The notes: generated by a model not told the origin, from the letters alone. Shown: positions 1 to 5,850, counted from the stretch's first letter. The stretch: 5,850 nucleotides of DNA from Bacillota bacterium (GCA_030705945.1 JAUZPS010000320.1:1-5850); one strand, 5' to 3'. Numbers and translations: made by a program.

Positions 1-365
1 CTGAAACAATTTGCTGGGAATCAGGTGTTGAAACAGAAAAATGCAGTGAAGGCGGAATAGATGTCTGCAGTATCCAAAATGGAGATTATATAAAGGTAAA
101 GGGTGTTAATTTTGGTACTGGCGCAACATCCTTTGATGCGAGAGTAGCCTCAGCTGCGAGTGGAGGAAAGATTGAACTTCACCTTGACAGCCCCACAGGG
201 AAGTTAGTTGGAACTTGTGCTGTTTCAGGTACAGGCGGATTACAGAAATGGGTAACCAAATCCTGTACAGTCAGCGGCGCCACCGGAACGCATGATTTAT
301 ACCTTAAGTTTACAGGTGGTAGTGGTAATCTGTTCAATTTAAACTGGTGGAAGTTCAAAAAATAA
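1..365 (+). CDS. C-terminal part of a secreted carbohydrate-active protein: family 6 carbohydrate-binding module (partial)
   Basis: The reading frame is open from base 3 to the TAA at 363-365 and gives 120 residues; the start lies outside the window. The visible protein is almost entirely one CBM6, a beta-sandwich module that binds xylan or other beta-glycans and usually sits on extracellular glycoside hydrolases. Family-typical stretches, numbered from the first visible residue, are SGVETE (7-12), the NGDY turn (26-29), SFDARVASAASGGKIEL (43-59), LDSPTG (61-66), GTCAVSGTGG (70-79), a second Cys at 88, and the ending LYLKFTGGSG...FNLNWWKF (99-118). The protein stops two residues after this motif, so no dockerin follows the CBM6. 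Several positions that are usually aromatic in the family look altered: VCSI instead of VGYI, and GGLQKW instead of GGWQTW (family pattern from memory). The catalytic domain, and hence the enzyme activity, cannot be seen. The gene converges on the nucleotidase gene. Confidence 0.9.
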   Translation, partial: ETICWESGVETEKCSEGGIDVCSIQNGDYIKVKGVNFGTGATSFDARVASAASGGKIELHLDSPTGKLVGTCAVSGTGGLQKWVTKSCTVSGATGTHDLYLKFTGGSGNLFNLNWWKFKK

Positions 366-479
366 AATATGAAAATAAAATATGAATTGAAGGTATTTGC
401 AAACTAAAAGTAGGAAAGTTTCGCATTGCCGTGATACAGTAAGTTATAAAATAGGTTAAGTTGGAAGTTCAAAAAATAA
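348..479. repeat. 18-bp direct repeat of the CBM6 gene's 3' end
   Basis: TGGAAGTTCAAAAAATAA, which encodes the protein's last residues and stop (WKFKK-stop), is present at 348-365 and again, perfectly, at 462-479 in non-coding DNA 114 bp downstream. The 114-bp step is a multiple of three. No open CBM6-like reading continues upstream of the second copy. It may be a remnant of a second gene end or of a local duplication; no function is evident. Confidence 0.9.
361..386. repeat. 13-bp perfect tandem duplication over the CBM6 stop codon
   Basis: The 13-mer AATAAAATATGAA occurs twice back to back (361-373 and 374-386). The first copy contains the TAA stop of the CBM6 gene. This looks like replication slippage in AT-rich DNA and does not change the protein. 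Confidence 0.9.
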
Positions 480-534
480 CTTATTCGATGTTTGTGGTAA
501 AAATTCATTAAATCAAGTTTTTTTGAAACTCCAA
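461..534. repeat. Imperfect inverted repeat downstream of the CBM6 gene
   Basis: Bases 461-476 (TTGGAAGTTCAAAAAA) can pair with 519-534 (TTTTTTGAAACTCCAA) at 14 of 16 positions, with mismatches at 466/529 and 467/528 and a 42-nt loop. The left arm is part of the duplicated CBM6 3' end. A T-rich stretch follows at about 542-551, so a weak terminator for the + strand gene is possible, but the long loop and low GC make that uncertain. Confidence 0.45.
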
Positions 535-544
535 GGGTCAGTTT

Positions 545-612
545 ATTTTTTATTGTTTAGGAAACACCTTGTGACAATATCTGTGGATAAAGATTCCTAA
601 ACAATAAAAAAT
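545..612. repeat. Perfect 19-bp inverted repeat between convergent genes
   Basis: Bases 545-563 (ATTTTTTATTGTTTAGGAA) are exactly reverse-complementary to 594-612, with a 30-nt loop at 564-593. The element ends 18 bp beyond the nucleotidase stop codon and lies between two genes transcribed toward each other, so either transcript could fold it. Unlike a normal intrinsic terminator, the T-run is at the left outer end and the A-run at the right outer end, so neither strand gives a stem followed by a U-tract. It may be an unconventional bidirectional terminator or 3'-end-protecting hairpin, or the remnant of a small inverted-repeat element. The repeat itself is certain; its role is not. Confidence 0.85.
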
Positions 613-630
613 GAATTAATACATGCCATT

Positions 631-3600
631 TTAATATAGCAAGACCAATCCAACATCAGATCTCAAAATAGCAGTAACATCATTTACATCAATAACATTA
701 TTATTGTCAACATCCGCCGTAACTGCCGCTTGATTATCAAGAGTTACTTTTTGGGTTATTGATTTCAAAGCCATCAAAGCGTCAATAAAGTCAACAGTTC
801 CATTTTTATTAACATCGCCAATTCTTATTACCATGTTTCTACCATTATCGCCACTGACCTGCAATCCCGTATCCTCATTATTTCTTACGGTAACCTCGAC
901 TCTTATGTCTTTACCAAGCAAGTCTTGTGTCACCAGCAGAGTCTTGCTTTCAGCCCCGTTTATATAAGCATAATTTCCTGTTCCATGTTCTGCCGTCATC
1001 CATCTGAAAGTAGTTCCTGACTCAGGTCTATTTTTGCTGTCAGAGTAATCATACGTTGCAGCCAAAAGCTTTCCGACTACTGCTTCTCCGCTGAAGGATA
1101 CATTAGTCGCTATTGGGAGCACTGTAGGCTCTACCAAAATTAATCCATTACTTGTAGTCACAGGTATATTGCCAAATGCCGCGTCACATGCTTCACAAGT
1201 TACAAAACTGACTGGAATATCCTCTATACTAATAGATTGATTCACTGCGAATGTAATTGTCGCTATGTCCATTTTTGTTGATGTAATTCCATCTGAATTT
1301 ACAGCATTGAAATATATTTCTCCAGGAGTATTTGTATTTATAGCATTGGCGCTAAAAGCATCTGCCAGTATAACACTTTTTACAGTTAATTTATCTGAAT
1401 CAAAACGTAATTTCATTTTCATACCGGCTATATCTTTCATATTACTCATAATAATCTTAACAATCGCGCTTTTTCCAGGGTTAGTGGAAACAGAACTTAC
1501 TGAAACATTCAGCATTTCGTTTTGCTCAGTAACAGGTACTGTATACAACTTCCAGCTATTTGAGCATGTCGGCGCAATATTACCTTTTGCCTTTATGTAA
1601 CTCATCATCAAGCTTCTTACCTGACCGTCATCACCAAGTTTCTTCGCTGAATCATACGTTACAATACCTTGATCTGTGTTGCTTAGACCCACTGCTTTCA
1701 TGAATCCTCCGCCACCATTATATCTGTAATTATTAATAGCTACTGTAAAAACGTCAGTATCTTTTACGTTAATACCATTGACCTTCAGATTCTTTATGCG
1801 ATTTCCGGAAATAACAACTCCACTTACCGGGTCTACCGTGCACGCAGGTTGTGTCAAGTCAATATCATAGGTTGCTCCATAAAGCTGATCTAAGTTGTAG
1901 TCAGGGATATTTAAAACATTGTCTTTTAATGTTGAATAGTTTGTTGAGCCGTCAATTACAAAGCTAGGATCGTTGATCTGCTTATAGTACCGGACAGAAT
2001 ACTCCATCCAGTTTTTCAACTGTTTTCCTGTCATCTTCACGCCGTAAAGAAAATTTTCATAAACATATACCGACATTATGTCCTTAATTGTTACGTTCCC
2101 TTTTGGAATATACGCTGTAGAGCTCAATGGCGCCGCTATAGACAATTGGGTCCCTGCCGCGTCCATCTGAACTTTGTTTACAAGATCCATGATAGCTGTA
2201 GGAACCACATATTGCCCTGCTCCTTTAAATTCATCATCGGATACGCCAAGTACTGTCTCAATATATTGTAATGTGTGATTCTGATATGGTTGCGCTAATG
2301 TTGTTATCGCAGTATCTTCAGGATAATTGGAGTCCATTGTCACATTTTTTGTTGATAACCCTGCAATGATTCCTGATTCATTGACATTTATATCAATTTC
2401 TGATACATAATTTCCCCACTTACCAGGTTCTAAAACAGGTACAGTTTTACCCTCAGGATTCTTTAAAGTCAAGTCGTTTAATACGCTGTGAACGTGGCCA
2501 GCCACAATAGCGTCAATTCCTGAAACCTGTGTTGCAAGAGCTTTTACCTGGTTTTCCGGAATTACATCGGACGCGCTTTCTTCACCGCTGTGAGCGCTTA
2601 CTACAACAATGTCGCACTTTTCATTATTTTTTAGAACAGGCACCCATTTTTTTGCGTCATCTACAAGGTCATTAAATTGTAAACCTGAATAGTGCGCGGC
2701 ATCTTCCCAACTTGGTATTGTTTTTGTAGTGAGTCCTAAAACACCAACCTTAATGTTCTTCCCATTTATGTCAAATGATTTAATAAAGTAAGGTTTTACA
2801 AAGTTTGCGCCATCATTATTATAAGTATTTGAAGATAAAACCGCTATGTTTTCCTTCTTAGCATCAGCAATAATCCTGTTTAATGTATCCAATCCATAAT
2901 TGTATTCATGATTGCCCAATGTCCATGCATCATACCCCATTGCTCCCATAACTTTAATCATTGGATATTCGGAGGTTTTATCAATCATGTCATAGTAATA
3001 TGAAAGAGGTGTTCCTTGTATCGTGTCTCCATTGTCAATCAATATTACATTAGGGTTTGATGATCTAATACTTTTAACAAATGCTGAAACTTTTGCAAGT
3101 CCCTGACCTTTACTTGGGACTGTACCTGTAGCATAGTCGTAATTATATATGTTTCCATGAAGATCAGAAGTAGCGAGGATAGATATTGTCGCGCTGGTGG
3201 GAACAGGTATCGACTCAGCCTTTACAACATCCACCGCCTCTCCCACGCGAAGCTCGTATTCTGTTCCGAACTGCGAAACCGCAGCAATTACATCGACTTT
3301 GTCTCCCGCCGCAATACCTGTAAGAGCCGGAATCTTAAATATAGCTATTTTTCCGGTTGCATCCTGAATTATAGATGAAGAAGATGTATCAATATTATTA
3401 ATAGTTACTCCTTTTAATTTAATAACCTGGCTTTCTAAAGATTCATTTATCTGATTAACTGTAACTTCCTTAAGCGCTACTGTATTACCGCTGCTTATAA
3501 CCTGAACATCACCTGCGGTTTTAGGCGTGATTTCCAATAAATTGTTGTATTGTGACAGAGGACCTGTTAACTTAATCTTATCTCCCTTTTTCACTTTCGC

Positions 3601-5373
3601 TCCTGCTGAATTGTAAAAATTAATCCCAGCTGTATCATCTTGAATGAATATATTCTTGTCGCAAACAGTTGTAACAATTCCTGTAATTGTTACAGAACCG
3701 GTACCTGCCGTCCTTGCTTGTTTAATTGTCATTTCTGTTGCCGTGCCGGAACTAGGTTTATTGACAATTCTTCCATTCATCACATTGGGAATAGTACCTT
3801 TAGCCCTGACATCTGCGATCAAAGCATCCCTTACCATATAATGAGAATCAATAAGTGTGGCTTTAATCTGAGGATCAGTAAATTCTGTGAATTTATCTCC
3901 TCCTGTAGCAACAAAGTCCGGAGCTGCGACTTTTACTACATCTGTATTCAGAATCTCGGTATTGTCGCTTTCTCTTACCATTTTAATAATTCTTTGCCCC
4001 ATAACTTCGGGAGTTACTATATTTCCTGATGAATCGACCACTGCAGCTTGATAGGATAGCTTTGTAGAATCATATGTAAATTTCATTCCTGATACCTGTA
4101 TTCCCTTCCCGTCATCCTGTACTGCTTGTTCTAATAGGACTTTGAGTTGAGCTCCAGTCATATTTACAGTACATATCGTGTTATCAAAAGGCATTAGTGT
4201 AAATATAGTTCCGACAGTTATATCTCCTGCCTGAATAGGACTTAACCTGATACCTCCATTGTTTGCAAGCGCGACATCGGCATTAGCGTAGTTTCTGATA
4301 ACTCCGCTAATCCAGTTACCAAGCTGTGATTCACCATAGGGCTGACCTGATTGATTGCTTGTGAGCGCTTCTGTAGTTTTACCTATAACTTCATTGAAAA
4401 CAGGTCCGATAGCAATGTTTGCAGCATCTATAATCTTCTTAGCGTCCAGGTCAATTGGTGTGGTCGATGTTACAGACAGAGACTTGTAATTACCGCTTGA
4501 TGAAAAGCTGATTTTATTATCAGCCCCTATTGTCATCTTCAAATCGATATAACCTTTACCGCTGCTGTTTGCATTTAACGCCGGTATATTCTTTCCATCC
4601 GCGTCTTTTAATACAGTATCCAAGGTTGAATGTGAATGACCGCCAAATATTGCGTCCACTCCATGCAATTTAGAAACAACCTGATTTAATCCGCTGCCGC
4701 CTTCGTGAATTAAAGCTAAAACTACATCAGCTTCATTGTTTAGTCTTATTTTACTTGCAGTTGAACTGATTTCCGAAGCCGCATCCCTGAATTCGTAATC
4801 AGCCGCGTATGCAGGCATGACAATAGTTGGAGTTTCATTTGTAATTGCTCCGATGACTGCAATTCTGACCCCGTCTTTAGTTACAACTTTATATCCGTCG
4901 AATACTCTCTTATCCGTTCCTTTGTTGTAAAGGTTAGCGCAAATAATCTTATAACTTGCATCCTTCATAGTTTCATTGATAATCGTGTTAAGGTTCCAGT
5001 CGAATTCATGATTACCGAGAGCTGTTAATTCCATTCCCATATCTGAAAATACATTTTGAACCGGAACACCATGCAAAACATTAGATATGGGAGTCCCCTG
5101 ATACAGATCTCCCCCACCCAGTACTAACGTTTTATCCGGGTTGTTGCTTCTGATATCCTTTACTGCTTTGGAAAGCGCTGCTCCAACGTATAACTTTCCA
5201 GTTGAATCTAATAACTGTCCATGAAAGTCAGTTATTTCTACAAGGTCAAAATTTTTACTTGTCTGTACATCCTCAGTTGCTGCAAAAACCGGTATATTTG
5301 TCATCATTAAACTGGTAGACATTACAATTGGTAGAAACAGAGCTGCTCCTTTTTTTACTAAATTGCGTAACAT
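631..5373 (-). CDS. Secreted two-headed nucleotidase (5'-nucleotidase + 2',3'-cyclic phosphodiesterase/3'-nucleotidase) with OB-folds, cohesin-like module, Ig-like module and dockerin
   Basis: The 1580-residue protein probably breaks down extracellular nucleotides to nucleosides and phosphate. Domains in order: signal peptide 1-31 (NLVKKG then a hydrophobic core, cleavage near VFA/A). Metallophosphoesterase 1, about 41-250, with metal ligands D49, H51, D89, N121/H122, H223, H246 and H248. Its UshA-like substrate domain, about 330-495, with NNGGIR 371-376, PFDN 395-398 and GGDKF 491-495. Two OB-fold-like repeats, 545-719. Metallophosphoesterase 2, 729-965, with D737, H739, D783, N821/H822, H928, H960 and H962. 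Its CpdB-like C-domain, about 1037-1240, with YDIDLTQP and NNYR 1214-1217. Cohesin-like module, about 1287-1415. Ig-like module, about 1420-1516. Dockerin, 1518-1577. All metal ligands of both heads look intact. The start at 5373 is chosen because AGGGGG sits 7 bases upstream and the signal peptide begins there; the in-frame ATG at 5403 lacks such a site. The closest known architecture is the YfkN type, with the halves reversed. Substrate preferences are inferred from family membership. Confidence 0.95.
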   Translation of the reverse strand: MLRNLVKKGAALFLPIVMSTSLMMTNIPVFAATEDVQTSKNFDLVEITDFHGQLLDSTGKLYVGAALSKAVKDIRSNNPDKTLVLGGGDLYQGTPISNVLHGVPVQNVFSDMGMELTALGNHEFDWNLNTIINETMKDASYKIICANLYNKGTDKRVFDGYKVVTKDGVRIAVIGAITNETPTIVMPAYAADYEFRDAASEISSTASKIRLNNEADVVLALIHEGGSGLNQVVSKLHGVDAIFGGHSHSTLDTVLKDADGKNIPALNANSSGKGYIDLKMTIGADNKISFSSSGNYKSLSVTSTTPIDLDAKKIIDAANIAIGPVFNEVIGKTTEALTSNQSGQPYGESQLGNWISGVIRNYANADVALANNGGIRLSPIQAGDITVGTIFTLMPFDNTICTVNMTGAQLKVLLEQAVQDDGKGIQVSGMKFTYDSTKLSYQAAVVDSSGNIVTPEVMGQRIIKMVRESDNTEILNTDVVKVAAPDFVATGGDKFTEFTDPQIKATLIDSHYMVRDALIADVRAKGTIPNVMNGRIVNKPSSGTATEMTIKQARTAGTGSVTITGIVTTVCDKNIFIQDDTAGINFYNSAGAKVKKGDKIKLTGPLSQYNNLLEITPKTAGDVQVISSGNTVALKEVTVNQINESLESQVIKLKGVTINNIDTSSSSIIQDATGKIAIFKIPALTGIAAGDKVDVIAAVSQFGTEYELRVGEAVDVVKAESIPVPTSATISILATSDLHGNIYNYDYATGTVPSKGQGLAKVSAFVKSIRSSNPNVILIDNGDTIQGTPLSYYYDMIDKTSEYPMIKVMGAMGYDAWTLGNHEYNYGLDTLNRIIADAKKENIAVLSSNTYNNDGANFVKPYFIKSFDINGKNIKVGVLGLTTKTIPSWEDAAHYSGLQFNDLVDDAKKWVPVLKNNEKCDIVVVSAHSGEESASDVIPENQVKALATQVSGIDAIVAGHVHSVLNDLTLKNPEGKTVPVLEPGKWGNYVSEIDINVNESGIIAGLSTKNVTMDSNYPEDTAITTLAQPYQNHTLQYIETVLGVSDDEFKGAGQYVVPTAIMDLVNKVQMDAAGTQLSIAAPLSSTAYIPKGNVTIKDIMSVYVYENFLYGVKMTGKQLKNWMEYSVRYYKQINDPSFVIDGSTNYSTLKDNVLNIPDYNLDQLYGATYDIDLTQPACTVDPVSGVVISGNRIKNLKVNGINVKDTDVFTVAINNYRYNGGGGFMKAVGLSNTDQGIVTYDSAKKLGDDGQVRSLMMSYIKAKGNIAPTCSNSWKLYTVPVTEQNEMLNVSVSSVSTNPGKSAIVKIIMSNMKDIAGMKMKLRFDSDKLTVKSVILADAFSANAINTNTPGEIYFNAVNSDGITSTKMDIATITFAVNQSISIEDIPVSFVTCEACDAAFGNIPVTTSNGLILVEPTVLPIATNVSFSGEAVVGKLLAATYDYSDSKNRPESGTTFRWMTAEHGTGNYAYINGAESKTLLVTQDLLGKDIRVEVTVRNNEDTGLQVSGDNGRNMVIRIGDVNKNGTVDFIDALMALKSITQKVTLDNQAAVTADVDNNNVIDVNDVTAILRSDVGLVLLY
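3670..3694. repeat. Perfect 10-bp hairpin inside the nucleotidase coding sequence
   Basis: TGTAACAATT (3670-3679) and AATTGTTACA (3685-3694) are perfect inverted copies around a 5-nt loop. They encode part of two beta-strands of the first OB-fold-like repeat (SVTITGIVTT). This is probably a by-product of similar Val/Thr/Ile codons, with no demonstrated role. Confidence 0.6.
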
Positions 5374-5380
5374 AATCTTA

Positions 5381-5386
5381 CCCCCT
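5381..5386 (-). promoter_or_regulatory. Ribosome binding site that decides the nucleotidase start
   Basis: On the minus strand AGGGGG lies 7 bases before the ATG at 5373-5371. No comparable purine-rich site precedes the upstream in-frame ATGs at 5403 and 5391, so the protein starts at MLRNLVKKG. Confidence 0.85.
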
Positions 5387-5423
5387 GTCATTATTAAACT
5401 CATAAATGGTTGATTTTTTGTTT

Positions 5424-5452
5424 ATTATATATGATTTGGCAGAAAACGATAA
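5424..5452 (-). promoter_or_regulatory. Candidate housekeeping promoter of the nucleotidase gene
   Basis: The minus strand has a perfect TATAAT -10 box (5424-5429). A weak -35, TTATCG (5447-5452), lies 17 bp away. Transcription would start near 5417 and give a leader of about 44 nt. The -10 is convincing but the -35 matches only 3 of 6 consensus bases, so an activator or a different start is possible. Confidence 0.45.
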
Positions 5453-5655
5453 AGTAAACCTGTGTAAAGATTACATCAATTTTTTGTTAAATTTTTGAAC
5501 TCTCTTAGTACAAATCTTGCAACAAGGGAGACATTGCATTTGCCTATGAAAGATATATTATATTCTTAATCAATAACCAAACAATTCTTATACAACAGAA
5601 TTTATCAATTTCCATTATATGTTTGTTAATTTCTTGTTAAATTATTGGGTAATAA

Positions 5656-5684
5656 TTGTCGATAAATTTTTACTATGATATTAT
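5656..5684 (+). promoter_or_regulatory. Candidate promoter of the right-hand gene
   Basis: TTGTCG (5656-5661), a 17-bp spacer and TATTAT (5679-5684) match the sigma-A pattern at 4/6 and 5/6 bases. Transcription would begin near 5691, just before the 13-bp palindrome, giving a leader of roughly 115 nt. A second, weaker candidate uses TTGCAT (5689-5694) and GATAAT (5712-5717), also 17 bp apart; in that case the palindrome would cover the promoter itself. Confidence 0.45.
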
Positions 5685-5696
5685 CAAATTGCATTA

Positions 5697-5730
5697 TGAA
5701 ATCTCAAATCTGATAATATTTGAGATTTCA
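5697..5730. promoter_or_regulatory. 13-bp perfect palindrome: candidate operator or 5' mRNA hairpin
   Basis: TGAAATCTCAAAT (5697-5709) and ATTTGAGATTTCA (5718-5730) are exact inverted copies around an 8-nt loop. No U-tract follows on either strand, so a terminator is unlikely. The position at or just after the promoter candidates fits a repressor operator or a stabilising hairpin at the mRNA 5' end. A competing 9-bp pairing, 5678-5686 with 5711-5719, uses part of the same sequence. Confidence 0.6.
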
Positions 5731-5791
5731 CTAAACCATATAAAACCAATAGAGAAATTAAATTATATTAATTTAACAATATTTTATTTAT

Positions 5792-5799
5792 AGGAGAGG
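5792..5799 (+). promoter_or_regulatory. Strong ribosome binding site of the right-hand gene
   Basis: AGGAGAGG lies 5 bases before the ATG at 5805 and is close to the ideal anti-16S sequence, which supports a real start there. Confidence 0.8.
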
Positions 5800-5804
5800 T
5801 AATT

Positions 5805-5850
5805 ATGATTTGTAGAGATAGGAATTTAAGACTGGAAATAATGAGACTAA
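5805..5850 (+). CDS. Start of an unidentified protein (partial, cut by the window end)
   Basis: ATG at 5805 opens a frame of 15 visible codons, MICRDRNLRLEIMRL, that runs off the window. The start is supported by the near-ideal AGGAGAGG site 5 bases upstream and by upstream promoter candidates. The visible end is charged (five Arg/Lys, two Asp/Glu) with no signal peptide, so a cytoplasmic protein is likely. The family cannot be recognised from so short a piece. It is divergent from the nucleotidase gene, and a shared regulator or a link in function is possible but unsupported. Confidence 0.65.
   Translation, partial: MICRDRNLRLEIMRL

Larger units (their letters stand above)
5374..5804. other. 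Divergent AT-rich intergenic regulatory region
   Basis: This stretch separates two genes transcribed away from each other. No credible gene is seen in it. It holds a promoter candidate for each side, a 13-bp palindrome at 5697-5730, three copies of TTGTTAA on the + strand (5484-5490, 5623-5629, 5634-5640), and an all-A/T hairpin (TTAAATT/AATTTAA, 5758-5776) just before the right-hand gene's ribosome binding site. No known riboswitch, tRNA or T-box pattern was recognised. Confidence 0.7.

Noticed and set aside
545..612. Standard rho-independent terminator
   Set aside because: The stem is long and perfect, but on neither strand is it followed by a U-tract; the A/T polarity is reversed. It is kept as an inverted repeat with uncertain role.
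1129..1515. Calling the big protein a scaffoldin because of the cohesin-like module
   Set aside because: Only one such module is present and most of the protein is two catalytic phosphoesterase units with intact metal ligands, so it is an enzyme first.
1265..1600. Open frame of 111 codons on the + strand
   Set aside because: It lies wholly antisense to the cohesin-like region of the nucleotidase and shows no recognisable family. It is best explained as a shadow of the real gene.
3157..4029. Several short open frames on the + strand (73, 129 and 65 codons)
   Set aside because: All are antisense to the nucleotidase gene. They are Cys/Ser/Asn-rich or arbitrary in composition, and two overlap each other in different frames.
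5374..5403. Longer nucleotidase start at the ATG at 5403 (10 extra residues)
   Set aside because: No ribosome binding site precedes it, and it would put extra residues before a well-formed signal peptide. The ATG at 5373 has AGGGGG 7 bases upstream.
5404..5804. Riboswitch, T-box or small RNA in the long leader
   Set aside because: No conserved riboswitch or T-box core was recognised; only simple hairpins and AT-rich DNA are visible.
1..5850. CRISPR array, transposase, tRNA or rRNA
   Set aside because: No regularly spaced repeats, transposase-like reading frame, or tRNA/rRNA signature was seen.

Overview
The window looks like part of the chromosome of a low-GC, plant-fibre-degrading Clostridia (Ruminiclostridium/Acetivibrio-like). 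This is inferred from AT-rich intergenic DNA, strong AGGAG-type ribosome binding sites, a secreted CBM6 protein, and a very large secreted enzyme ending in a type I-like dockerin. The species cannot be fixed from the sequence alone.

Layout: (1) 1-365, + strand: the last 120 codons of a secreted carbohydrate-active protein, ending in a family 6 carbohydrate-binding module. (2) 366-630: a convergent intergenic region packed with small repeats: a 13-bp tandem duplication over the stop codon, an 18-bp copy of the CBM6 gene's 3' end, an inverted relative of that copy, and a perfect 19-bp inverted repeat with a 30-nt loop. (3) 631-5373, - strand: one gene for a 1580-residue exported multidomain phosphoesterase. 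Its order is signal peptide, UshA-like 5'-nucleotidase unit, two OB-fold-like repeats, CpdB-like 2',3'-cyclic-nucleotide phosphodiesterase/3'-nucleotidase unit, cohesin-like module, Ig-like module, C-terminal dockerin. (4) 5374-5804: a divergent, very AT-rich regulatory region with a promoter candidate for each direction and a 13-bp palindrome. (5) 5805-5850, + strand: the first 15 codons of an unidentified gene with a strong ribosome binding site.

The central protein resembles the Bacillus YfkN-type fused nucleotidases, but the two catalytic halves are in the opposite order (from memory of YfkN) and it carries cellulosome-type modules. A plausible inferred role is stepwise extracellular breakdown of RNA-derived 2',3'-cyclic nucleotides and 3'- and 5'-nucleotides to nucleosides and phosphate. 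The dockerin would tether this activity to a cohesin-bearing scaffold or surface protein. The most unusual points are the dockerin plus cohesin-like module on one nucleotidase and the unusual dockerin recognition residues. There is no sign of CRISPR, rRNA, tRNA or a transposase.
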